Source of the DNA: Sphingomonas_R sp036387535
GTDB taxonomy: Bacteria; Pseudomonadota; Alphaproteobacteria; Sphingomonadales; Sphingomonadaceae
NCBI RefSeq assembly: GCF_036387535.1
Contig: NZ_DASVTO010000011.1
Span: 1 to 14,251 of the forward strand
Direction: 5' to 3'
DNA: 14,251 nt
Shown: in pieces, positions 1-6,105 of the stretch
Position numbering within the stretch: the stretch's first letter is position 1
How the letters are laid out: each line of letters opens with the position of its first letter
Made by a program: the position numbers and the translations under genes
The notes under the pieces: model-generated
What the model was told of the DNA's origin: nothing
The model's database searches: none
What the model saw: only the letters and a program-made list of their open reading frames with translations

Positions 1-271
1 CCTTGACCGGATTGCCGTCGACGGTGACCCCCGCCAGCGAGGTGAGGATCGTAGCCGGAGTTTCGATCGCGACCCCGTCGATCGCGATCCGCCGGTCCAC
101 GATCATGCGTTCGATTTCCCGGCGCGAGGCGATGCCGGCGCGGGCGAGCAGCTTTGCGATGCGTTGCGGGTCGCCAGCCTGTTTTTTTAGCGGACGATCG
201 GGTTCGCGGCGCGGCGGGCGGGGCGGGGCCACCGGGGTGGCCGCGGCGTCGGGGCGGCGAGGGGTACGCAA
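1..271 (-). CDS. 23S/16S rRNA pseudouridine synthase, RsuA/RluB type (partial, N-terminal part)
   Basis: The reverse strand encodes an S4 RNA-binding domain start: a basic, Pro-rich leader, then GDPQRIAKLLARAGIASRRE, followed by ERMI, a short RIAIDG strand and VTVDGNPV. This is the N-terminal S4 module of the RsuA/RluB/RluF family, which isomerises a single uridine in ribosomal RNA; the catalytic domain lies beyond the window. An in-frame stop lies shortly upstream, so the only candidate starts are TTG at 271 and GTG at 232. Neither has a convincing Shine-Dalgarno sequence; TTG is chosen because it keeps the basic leader typical of sphingomonad members. The leader contains a run of seven A (CTA AAA AAA) at 182-188, in frame here. 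It is divergent from the response regulator. The family is secure; the RluB rather than RsuA assignment and the start are not. Confidence 0.8.
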   Translation of the reverse strand, partial: MRTPRRPDAAATPVAPPRPPRREPDRPLKKQAGDPQRIAKLLARAGIASRREIERMIVDRRIAIDGVAIETPATILTSLAGVTVDGNPVK

Positions 272-306
272 GATAAGGGTGATCCGATCTGGTCAGGTTT
301 GGCAGC

Positions 307-331
307 GGAAATAAACCGGAACCGAGACGTT
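307..331 (+). promoter_or_regulatory. Candidate EcfG-type (general stress) promoter ahead of the response regulator
   Basis: The gap between the divergent pseudouridine synthase and the response regulator contains GGAAA at 307-311 and CGTT at 328-331, separated by exactly 16 nt. The alphaproteobacterial general stress sigma factor EcfG recognises GGAAC-N16/17-CGTT, so this differs from consensus at one base of the -35 element. It would place transcription start about 60 nt before the regulator's ATG. Such short motifs occur by chance, so this is suggestive only. A second GGAAC at 318-322 has no matching -10 at the right distance. Confidence 0.3.
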
Positions 332-398
332 CGCCAGTCACTCTGATAGAGGCGTCGCACGGACCTTGTCCGCGTGGTATTTGGGGGCGTGACGGTCA

Positions 399-815
399 AT
401 GCTGTTCGGCAAGCGCAAGCGATCGATCCACCGCATCCTCATCGTCGAGGATGAGCCGCTGGTGGCGTTCGACAACGAACATTTCCTGCGCGACGCCGGC
501 TACGACATCGTTGCCACGGTGGACCGCGTGGGCGAGGCGCTGCGGTTCATCGCGACTGGCGATCTCGATCTGGTGCTGGCCGATATCCGTCTGTCGGACG
601 GCAGCGGCCTGGATGTGGCGCGCGCGGCGCGGGAAAAGGCGATCCCGCTGCTGTTCGTGACCGGGCAATGCCCGCCGGAGGCACGCGGGCTGGCGATGGG
701 CGTGTTGGTGAAGCCGTACAGCCACCGCGAACTGGTGGCGGCGATCGACGCGCTGGATGCCAGGATCGCCGGGCGGCCGGCCAAGCGGCCACCGCCGGGG
801 CTGAGCCTGTTCTGA
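399..815 (+). CDS. Single-domain response regulator (receiver domain only)
   Basis: This 138-aa protein is almost entirely one CheY-like receiver domain, with no DNA-binding or enzymatic output domain. The acidic pocket is E17-D18 in ILIVEDEP, the phosphoacceptor is D62 in LVLADIRLSDGSG, the switch Thr is T88 in LLFVTGQ, and the conserved Lys is K105 in VLVKPYS. All key residues are present, so it should be phosphorylatable by a histidine kinase. The tail after about residue 125 is short, basic and Pro-rich. No kinase gene is in the window, so its partner is unknown. Stand-alone receivers of sphingomonads often feed the general stress response, and the FVTG segment faintly recalls the FATG motif of that group, but the match is incomplete. 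A 6-bp hairpin spans its stop codon (814-830). The transporter gene follows 40 nt downstream. Confidence 0.9.
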   Translation: MLFGKRKRSIHRILIVEDEPLVAFDNEHFLRDAGYDIVATVDRVGEALRFIATGDLDLVLADIRLSDGSGLDVARAAREKAIPLLFVTGQCPPEARGLAMGVLVKPYSHRELVAAIDALDARIAGRPAKRPPPGLSLF

Positions 816-830
816 ACGGGCTTTCCGTTC
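814..830 (+). other. Short hairpin at the end of the response regulator gene
   Basis: GAACGG at 814-819 pairs perfectly with CCGTTC at 825-830 across a 5-nt loop, starting within the stop codon. No T-tract follows, so it is not a standard intrinsic terminator. It may only partly limit read-through into the transporter gene 26 nt further on, or be chance. Confidence 0.25.
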
Positions 831-855
831 GCGCCGCCGCCGTTATGGTCGCGAC

Positions 856-2178
856 ATGACTGTTCCGACCGACCGCACCACCGGCCCGATGGCCGCGATC
901 CGCCCTTATCTGGAAGCCGGGCCGCTGGCGGCGCTGTTCCTGGGGATGTCGTCCGGTTTTCCCTATGCGATGATCGGCGCCACGCTGACCACGCGGCTGG
1001 CGCAGAGCGGCATCGACAAGAAAAGCGTGACGGCATTCACGCTGGCATTCCTCGTGTATAATCTGAAACCGCTATGGGCGTGGGTGGTGGACGGTGTTCG
1101 CCTGCCGATCCTCGGGCATCTGGGGCAGCGTGTGTCGTGGATGCTGCTGGCGGGGCTGCTGGTGATCGCGGGCGTGGTCAATCTGGCGCTGGTCGATCCG
1201 CGCGCCAGCCTGCTCGCCACCGCGCAGGCGGCGATCCTGCTCGGGCTGGCCGGCGCCACGTTCGACATCGTGATCGACGCGTACCGGATCGAAGTGTTGG
1301 AACCGCGCCAGCTGGGCACCGGTGCCGGCATGTCGCAATATGGCTGGCGGATCGGATCGACGGCGGCGGGGGCGTTGGCGCTGGTGCTGGCGGCGCGGGT
1401 CGGATGGTCGGCCGCCTATATGGCGTGCGCTTTGTTCGCGTTGCCGGCGATGATCGTCGCGCTGACGATGGGCGAACCGAAGCGGCACCGCCCGCCGGCG
1501 GGGCGACGCGGGCTGGCGGAACTGGGGCGATCGATCTGGGGACCGTTTTCGGAATTCCTGCAGCGGCCGGGCGCGGCGTTGGTGCTGCTGTTCATCCTGA
1601 TCCACAAGGTCGGCGACACCTTGGCCAACCTGACGTTCCGGCTGTTGTTCGAGGATCTGGGGTTCACCAATGACGAAGTCGCGATCTACGATGTCGGCTT
1701 CGGTTTCTGGGCGTATCTGATCGGGATCTTCATCGGCGGCATCCTCTATGCGCGGATGGGGTTGAAGCGGTCGGTGCTGTTGAGCCTGGTGCTGATGGCG
1801 GGGTCCAACCTCAGCTTTGCGGGGCTTGCCGCATCGGGACACAGCAATTGGGCGATGGCGGGCGCGATCGGGTTCGAAAATATCGCGAGCGGGATCGGCG
1901 GGGTGACGGTGATCGCCTATTTCTCCGCGCTGTGCGACCTGCGCTTCACCGCCGCGCAATATGCGCTGATCTCGGCCGCGGCGAGCATCGTCGGGCGGCT
2001 GGTCACGGGAACCACCGCCGGCGTGCTGATCGAGCGGCTGGGCTATGTCGATTTCTACCTGTTGACGACCGTGATCGCGCTGCCGGGGGTGGTGCTGTTC
2101 TGGATGATGAGCCGGTCGGGCCTGGTGGATGCGTCGATCGGCAGTGCGGGGGTGGAGAGGGAAGCGAGCCCGTCGTGA
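856..2178 (+). CDS. AmpG-like major facilitator superfamily permease
   Basis: This 440-aa, strongly hydrophobic inner-membrane protein has about twelve predicted membrane segments in two halves, split by a basic cytoplasmic loop near residues 205-235 (GEPKRHRPPAGRRG). The N-terminal stretch LFLGMSSGFPYAMIGATLTT, the following VYNLKPLWAWVVDG and the later FDIVIDAYRIE match the AmpG group. AmpG imports anhydro-muropeptides from cell-wall turnover for recycling and can affect beta-lactamase induction. Many alphaproteobacteria carry several AmpG-like paralogues of unknown substrate, so muropeptide transport is inferred. The ATG at 856 lacks an evident Shine-Dalgarno sequence; Met12 (889) is the alternative. 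The gene lies 40 nt after the response regulator and may share its transcript. It ends convergently against the Cys-rich gene, with a palindromic repeat between. Confidence 0.8.
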   Translation: MTVPTDRTTGPMAAIRPYLEAGPLAALFLGMSSGFPYAMIGATLTTRLAQSGIDKKSVTAFTLAFLVYNLKPLWAWVVDGVRLPILGHLGQRVSWMLLAGLLVIAGVVNLALVDPRASLLATAQAAILLGLAGATFDIVIDAYRIEVLEPRQLGTGAGMSQYGWRIGSTAAGALALVLAARVGWSAAYMACALFALPAMIVALTMGEPKRHRPPAGRRGLAELGRSIWGPFSEFLQRPGAALVLLFILIHKVGDTLANLTFRLLFEDLGFTNDEVAIYDVGFGFWAYLIGIFIGGILYARMGLKRSVLLSLVLMAGSNLSFAGLAASGHSNWAMAGAIGFENIASGIGGVTVIAYFSALCDLRFTAAQYALISAAASIVGRLVTGTTAGVLIERLGYVDFYLLTTVIALPGVVLFWMMSRSGLVDASIGSAGVEREASPS

Positions 2179-2199
2179 CCGAGACGGTGCCTCATCCAT

Positions 2200-2283
2200 C
2201 GTCAACCCGGCGGAGGCCGGGGTCCCGGTTGGCATGGTGTGGCGCCGTACCTGAGGGAGGCCCCGGCTTTCGCCGGAGTGACG
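2200..2283. repeat. Palindromic intergenic repeat, copy 1 (84 bp)
   Basis: Left arm CGTCAACCCGGCGGAGGCC and right arm GGCTTTCGCCGGAGTGACG are imperfect inverted complements. The core between them is close to that of copy 2 at 4201-4285; both contain a GGC-N-TGG-N-G-N-TGGCGC segment. It lies in the convergent gap between the transporter and the Cys-rich gene. Folded RNA would form a long stem on either strand, so it could act as a bidirectional termination or 3'-end stabilising element, though no T-tract follows. Confidence 0.75.
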
Positions 2284-2308
2284 GCTTGGGGCGGAAGGCG
2301 ATTTGCGG

Positions 2309-2758
2309 TCAGTCAGACTGTATGATCGACAACGGGCGGCCGAGGTCCGTGAACGCATCCGCCAGCGCGCGCGCGGTTTCGGCGGCGGTGTGGCAGTGGC
2401 GGACGGCCAGCAGGGCGGCGAGACGGCCGTGGCCCGCCCGGGGATCCGTCCGGCTATGGGCGATCGCCGTCATCAGGCCATGTTCGTCGGCAGTCGTGCG
2501 GGGGCAGCAGCAGGGCGCGATCATCAACGCCCGCGCCGACACGCGCGACACCTCCGCCATCGTCGCCCGCAGCAGGACCAAGGGGCGGCGGAAGCCGCGG
2601 CCGAAGATGTTGAGCATCGCACTGGCGGCATAGGCATCGTCGATTCCACCGGCCGCCATCCGGCGAAGCGCGAACAGCAACAGACGATCGGCCGCGCCGT
2701 CGGGCATGGCGTGGGGCAGGATCTGGGCCGGGGCGGGGCTGTGGGAACCGGATGTCAT
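2309..2758 (-). CDS. Small Cys-rich protein of unknown function (possibly DUF6628)
   Basis: This 149-aa soluble protein has no signal peptide or membrane segment. Start ATG at 2758 is fixed by a strong GAGGAG (2765-2770) 6 nt upstream. Residues 24-66 (DRLLLFALRRMAAGGIDDAY, then FGRGFRRPLVLLRA) look like helices of a compact domain. The striking feature is APCCCPR with Cys83-84-85, followed by RHCH with His121, Cys122 and His123: a possible metal or thiol site. It resembles sphingomonad proteins I recall as DUF6628; that label is from memory and tentative. A Fur-like palindrome lies 37 nt upstream, so expression may respond to iron or another metal. It follows folC by 70 nt and could also be read from the long operon. 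No function can be assigned; a role in iron handling is inference from the operator. Confidence 0.75.
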   Translation of the reverse strand: MTSGSHSPAPAQILPHAMPDGAADRLLLFALRRMAAGGIDDAYAASAMLNIFGRGFRRPLVLLRATMAEVSRVSARALMIAPCCCPRTTADEHGLMTAIAHSRTDPRAGHGRLAALLAVRHCHTAAETARALADAFTDLGRPLSIIQSD

Positions 2759-2764
2759 CGCGCA

Positions 2765-2770
2765 CTCCTC
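2765..2770 (-). promoter_or_regulatory. Ribosome binding site of the Cys-rich gene
   Basis: GAGGAG on the minus strand, 6 nt from the ATG at 2758. It decides the start: the same frame stays open upstream into folC, but no upstream codon has comparable support. Confidence 0.8.
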
Positions 2771-2795
2771 GTGTGAGGCGTCGAGAAAAGCATCA

Positions 2796-2824
2796 TCGCT
2801 ATTGCAAGTCAATCGCATTAGCGA
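2796..2824 (-). promoter_or_regulatory. Fur-like imperfect palindrome (candidate operator/promoter)
   Basis: This 29-bp imperfect palindrome, centred at 2810, has perfect 6-bp outer arms, TCGCTA at 2796-2801 and TAGCGA at 2819-2824. The inner half-sites TTGCAA and TGCGAT flank a GTCA core. The alphaproteobacterial Fur-family sites I know have the same style (TTGCAA or TTGCGA half-sites around an AT-rich centre). It sits between the folC stop (2829) and the Cys-rich gene's ATG (2758). On the minus strand TTGACT within it could be a -35, with only a poor -10 (TTTTCT) 17 nt on. The palindrome is seen directly; the Fur assignment is inference. Confidence 0.5.
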
Positions 2825-2828
2825 AAGG

Positions 2829-4157
2829 TCAGTCGGGTGGTGTCCGATTTGCGGCCAGGACGCTGCCCGCGAGATAGAGCGAACCCAGAATGACGATCTG
2901 CGGCGGGTGGGCGGGATCGGCGGCAGCCATGATCTGCGCCAGGGCGGCCGGGGCATCCGGCGCGGTGGCCGCGACGATGCCGAGCGCGTTTGCGGCGCCG
3001 GCCAATGCGGCAGGGTCATGGGTGGCGTGGCCGGGAACCGGGACCGCAATCATGCCGTCGACATGGCGGGCAAGGGGCGCCAGCACACCGTGCGCATCCT
3101 TGTTGGCGAGCAGCCCGACGATCAGCAGCAACGGGCGGCCGTCGCGACGGAGAGCGGCGAGACAGGGCGCGACCGCCTCGGCCGCAGCCGGGTTGTGCGC
3201 GCCGTCGATCCAGAGGTCCGCACCCGGCAGCAGGGTGGCGTGGAGTACGCCGGCCGTCACATGCTGCATCCGTGCAGGCCAGCGGGCATTGCCCCCCGCC
3301 CCCCGCAGCGCGGCGTCGGGCAGCGTGATCCGGTGCTGATGACGCAGCATCGCGATGGCCAGCGCAAGGTTGCCGGCCTGATGCGGGCCGGCCAGCGCGG
3401 GCGGGGCGAGCCGGAGTGTCCCGTCTGCGTCCTGATAGGCGACATGATCGTCCCGGACGGCGTAGGACCAGTCGCGTGCCTCCGCGCGCAACGTCGCGCC
3501 GGCCGCGTCGGCGACCGTCGTGATGCGATGGGCCAGCGCGGGCGGATAGGCCATGGTCAGCAACGGCACGCCGGGTTTGGCGATGCCGGCCTTTTCGGCG
3601 GCGATGTCCTCGATCCGGTTCCCCAGAAACGCCTGATGATCGAGCCCGAGCTGGGCGATGCCGCAGGCGGCCGGATCGCGAAGGACGTTGGTGGCGTCGA
3701 GCCGGCCGCCGAGTCCGACCTCGATGATGCAGGCGTCGGCGGGCGTGCGCGCGAAGGCGAGGAAGGCGGCAGCGGTCGTGACCTCGAAGAAACTGGGTGC
3801 GATGGTCCCCGCGACATCCAGCACTTCGGCCAGGGCAGCGGCCAGCGCCGCGTCGTCGATCAGCGTCCCGGCCAGGCGGATCCGTTCGTTGAACCGGACA
3901 AGATGCGGGCTGGTATAGACATGGGTTCTGAGCCCCGCCGCTTCGATCGCGGCGCGGAGATAGGCGCAGGTCGACCCCTTGCCATTGGTGCCGGCGACGT
4001 GGAGCACAGGGGGCAGCCGGCGTTCCGGATTGCCGAGCCGGGCGAGCAGCGTGGCGATCCGGTCGAGGCCGAGAATGTCGGCACCGGGCGACAGCGTGGC
4101 CAGGCGATCGAGCTGTGCCTGGACGGCGGGGTCGGATGAGATTGCGTGGTCGGCCAT
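2829..4157 (-). CDS. folC: Bifunctional folylpolyglutamate synthase / dihydrofolate synthase
   Basis: FolC adds glutamate to dihydropteroate to make dihydrofolate and then extends the polyglutamate tail of folates, using ATP, in the cytoplasm. The 442-aa protein has the usual length and motifs of the Mur-ligase-like family: P-loop GTNGKGST at 56-63, YTSPHLVRFNERI at 81-93, EVGLGGRLDATNV near 146-158, LGLDHQAFLG near 170-179, EKAGIAK near 188-194, DGAHNP at 318-323, and ILGSLYLAG near the C-terminus. The ATG at 4157 gives the familiar MADHA-type start; an in-frame TTG at 4178 would add seven residues and cannot be excluded. It follows accD after a 145-nt gap that holds a palindromic repeat. 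The accD-folC order is common in alphaproteobacteria. Confidence 0.95.
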   Translation of the reverse strand: MADHAISSDPAVQAQLDRLATLSPGADILGLDRIATLLARLGNPERRLPPVLHVAGTNGKGSTCAYLRAAIEAAGLRTHVYTSPHLVRFNERIRLAGTLIDDAALAAALAEVLDVAGTIAPSFFEVTTAAAFLAFARTPADACIIEVGLGGRLDATNVLRDPAACGIAQLGLDHQAFLGNRIEDIAAEKAGIAKPGVPLLTMAYPPALAHRITTVADAAGATLRAEARDWSYAVRDDHVAYQDADGTLRLAPPALAGPHQAGNLALAIAMLRHQHRITLPDAALRGAGGNARWPARMQHVTAGVLHATLLPGADLWIDGAHNPAAAEAVAPCLAALRRDGRPLLLIVGLLANKDAHGVLAPLARHVDGMIAVPVPGHATHDPAALAGAANALGIVAATAPDAPAALAQIMAAADPAHPPQIVILGSLYLAGSVLAANRTPPD

Positions 4158-4200
4158 GCGATGGTCCCACAGAGACAAAGTGGTCGTGGCGTTCCGGCTC

Positions 4201-4285
4201 CGTCATCCCGGCGCCGGCCGGGATCCCGTTCGGCTTGGCGATGGCGCTTCACCTTTGCGAGTCCCCGGCTTTCGCCGGGATGACG
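4201..4285. repeat. Palindromic intergenic repeat, copy 2 (85 bp)
   Basis: The ends CGTCATCCCGGCG and CGCCGGGATGACG are perfect 13-bp inverted complements. The interior aligns with copy 1 at 2200-2283, including the shared TGGCGC segment. The copy separates accD (stop at 4303) from folC (start at 4157), so the operon mRNA would carry a strong stem-loop here. It ends 43 nt before the folC ATG and starts 17 nt after the accD stop. Confidence 0.85.
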
Positions 4286-4302
4286 ATCTGGGTCGCGCTG
4301 CG

Positions 4303-5154
4303 CTATCCGGCCCGCTCAGCACAGAGATACGCGATCAGCCGCGCCAGTTCGGCGCGAAGCCGGTGACGGTGCACGACCATGTCGAGCATGCCATGATCGA
4401 GCAGATATTCCGCGCGCTGGAACCCTTCGGGCAATTTCTCGCGGATCGTCGATTCGATGACGCGCTGACCGGCAAAGCCGATCAGTGCACCCGGTTCCGC
4501 CAGCTGGACGTCGCCCAACATCGCATAGGAGGCGGTGACCCCGCCGGTGGTAGGGTCGGTCATCACGACGATGTAGGGCAGACCGGCCTCGTGCAGCTTC
4601 GCGATCGCGACGGTGGTCTTGGGCATCTGCATCAGCGACAATATGCCTTCCTGCATCCGCGCGCCACCCGCGGCGGTAAAGATGATGTAGGGGCAAAGAT
4701 CGGCGATCGCGGCCTCCACCCCGGTCAGGAAGGAGGCGCCGACGCCCAGCCCCATCGACCCGCCCATGAACGCGAAATCCTGGACCCCGACGACGGCCCT
4801 GCGCCCTTCGATCAACCCGCGGGCGTTCATCAGCGCATCGGTTTCGCCCGTCGCGGCGCGCGCCGCCTTGATCCGGTCGGCATAGCGCTTCGTGTCGCGA
4901 AACTTGAGCGGATCCTCCCGCACCGTCGGCATCGGCAACAGCGTATGGATCCCGCCGTCGAACAGCGCGTCGAAGCGCTCGACCGGCCCGATGCGGCCAT
5001 GATGGTCGCATTTCGGGCAGACCGACTGGTTTTCCTCATATTCCTTGTTGAACAACATCTGCCCGCAGGATGGGCATTTGTGCCAGAGTTCGTCTGGCGT
5101 CTCGCGCTTCGCGACGAACGGCAGCGATTGGCGGACGCGGTCGATCCAGCTCAT
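4303..5154 (-). CDS. accD: Acetyl-CoA carboxylase carboxyltransferase subunit beta
   Basis: AccD and AccA form the carboxyltransferase that moves CO2 from carboxybiotin to acetyl-CoA, giving malonyl-CoA for fatty acid synthesis. The 283-aa protein begins MSWIDRVRQSLPF, carries the N-terminal four-Cys zinc ribbon (C27, C30, C46, C49) and has the crotonase-like core with FTAAGGARMQEG at about 159-170 and TDPTTGGVTASYA. All expected motifs are intact and the length is normal. Its ATG overlaps the trpA stop as ATGA (5151-5154), indicating translational coupling to trpA. accD between trpA and folC is a recurrent alphaproteobacterial arrangement. The accA partner is not in the window. Confidence 0.97.
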   Translation of the reverse strand: MSWIDRVRQSLPFVAKRETPDELWHKCPSCGQMLFNKEYEENQSVCPKCDHHGRIGPVERFDALFDGGIHTLLPMPTVREDPLKFRDTKRYADRIKAARAATGETDALMNARGLIEGRRAVVGVQDFAFMGGSMGLGVGASFLTGVEAAIADLCPYIIFTAAGGARMQEGILSLMQMPKTTVAIAKLHEAGLPYIVVMTDPTTGGVTASYAMLGDVQLAEPGALIGFAGQRVIESTIREKLPEGFQRAEYLLDHGMLDMVVHRHRLRAELARLIAYLCAERAG

Positions 5155-5975
5155 GCCATGATCTCCTGACGGGCGGTACGGACAGCGGTGGCGAGACCGC
5201 CGACATAGCTTTGGATCGCGGCGGCAGGGTCTTCGCCGCGCGCATAGGCGGCGGCGATCGTTTCCACGATCGCGGAGCCGACCACCACGCCGTCGGCGGT
5301 GCGGGCGATCGCCGCGGCCTGTTCCGGGGTGCGCACACCGAAGCCGACCGCCACCGGCAGGTCGGTCGCGGCCTTCAGCCGGGCGACGGCGGCGTCGATC
5401 GAGGCGGATGCCGCCTGCTGTTTGCCCGTGATGCCCGCGACGGACACATAATAGAGAAAGCCGGAAGCGTGGGCGAGCACGGCCGGCAAACGATCAGCGC
5501 TGGTGGTAGGGGTCGCCAGCCGGACCAGATCGATCCCCGCGGCGCGCAGCGGCAGCCCGAGCGCCGCATCCTCCTCCGGCGGGATGTCGACGCAGATCAC
5601 GCCATCGACACCGACGTCGCGGCACCGATCCGCGAACCATTCCGGCCCGCGCCGGACCATCGGATTGGCATAGCCCATCAGCACCAGCGGGACGTCCGGA
5701 TGACGGGTGCGGAAATCGCGCACCATTTCGAACAGCGCCGCCGTGGTGGTGCCCGCCCCCAGCGCACGCAGATTGGCAAGCTGGATCGCGGGGCCGTCCG
5801 CCATCGGATCGGTGAACGGCATGCCGAGTTCGATCACGTCCGCCCCGGCGGCGACCAGCGCATCCAGGATCGCGGGGGTGGCGGCCGGCGCAGGATCACC
5901 GCCGGTGACGAAGCAGACGAGGGCGGCGCGGCCTTCGGCGGCGCAGCGAGCAAAGGTGGTGGCGAGGCGGGTCAT
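5151..5975 (-). CDS. trpA: Tryptophan synthase alpha subunit
   Basis: TrpA cleaves indole-3-glycerol phosphate to indole and glyceraldehyde 3-phosphate, channelling indole to TrpB in the alpha2-beta2 complex. The sequence gives a TIM barrel of normal length with VTGGDP near the start, the catalytic pair in ELGMPFTDPMADGP (E51 and D62 counted from the GTG below; E49 and D60 from the ATG), a GYANPM loop, the VDGVICVDIP strand, and GFGVRTPEQ for phosphate binding. The ATG at 5975 is preferred; an in-frame GTG at 5981 adds two residues. The ATG lies only 11 nt from the edge of a palindromic repeat, so any ribosome binding site must be inside or just beside the repeat arm. It overlaps accD by 4 nt downstream. 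Confidence 0.96.
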   Translation of the reverse strand: MTRLATTFARCAAEGRAALVCFVTGGDPAPAATPAILDALVAAGADVIELGMPFTDPMADGPAIQLANLRALGAGTTTAALFEMVRDFRTRHPDVPLVLMGYANPMVRRGPEWFADRCRDVGVDGVICVDIPPEEDAALGLPLRAAGIDLVRLATPTTSADRLPAVLAHASGFLYYVSVAGITGKQQAASASIDAAVARLKAATDLPVAVGFGVRTPEQAAAIARTADGVVVGSAIVETIAAAYARGEDPAAAIQSYVGGLATAVRTARQEIMA

Positions 5976-5986
5976 GCGCACATGTC

Positions 5987-6092
5987 CGTCATTCCGGCGC
6001 GGGCCGGGATCCAGCTATGGAGATCAGCGGACATGACGCCGTGACTGCAGGCCATGACGTCGACCTGGATCCCGGCGTGCGCCGGGATGACG
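5987..6092. repeat. Palindromic intergenic repeat, copy 3 (106 bp), inside the trp operon
   Basis: The arms are CGTCATTCCGGCGCGGGCC with GGGATCCAG on the left and CTGGATCCCGGCG with GCCGGGATGACG on the right, an almost continuous inverted repeat of about 27 bp. The centre (roughly 6015-6065) differs from copies 1 and 2, so this is a related but distinct variant. It fills most of the 130-nt gap between the trpB stop (6106) and the trpA ATG (5975). Confidence 0.85.
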
Positions 6093-6105
6093 GTGTGAGC
6101 GGGCA

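Noticed and set aside
187..399. Possible 70-codon gene on the minus strand in the divergent gap, and a possible frameshift joining it to the pseudouridine synthase
   Set aside because: The product is low-complexity, spans the regulator's upstream region, and stops at the A-run in a different frame. The pseudouridine synthase frame is intact through the run, so no frameshift is needed.
1072..2358. 428-codon open frame on the minus strand opposite the AmpG-like gene
   Set aside because: It is a His/Gln/Arg-rich shadow of a membrane protein gene and crosses the repeat and the end of the Cys-rich gene.
2706..4139. 477-codon open frame on the plus strand opposite folC
   Set aside because: It mirrors folC and the Cys-rich gene, is low-complexity, and has no family signature or good ribosome binding site.
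2200..6092. Three similar palindromes considered as a CRISPR array
   Set aside because: They are about 1.7-2 kb apart, separated by genes, and lack regular spacers or cas genes.
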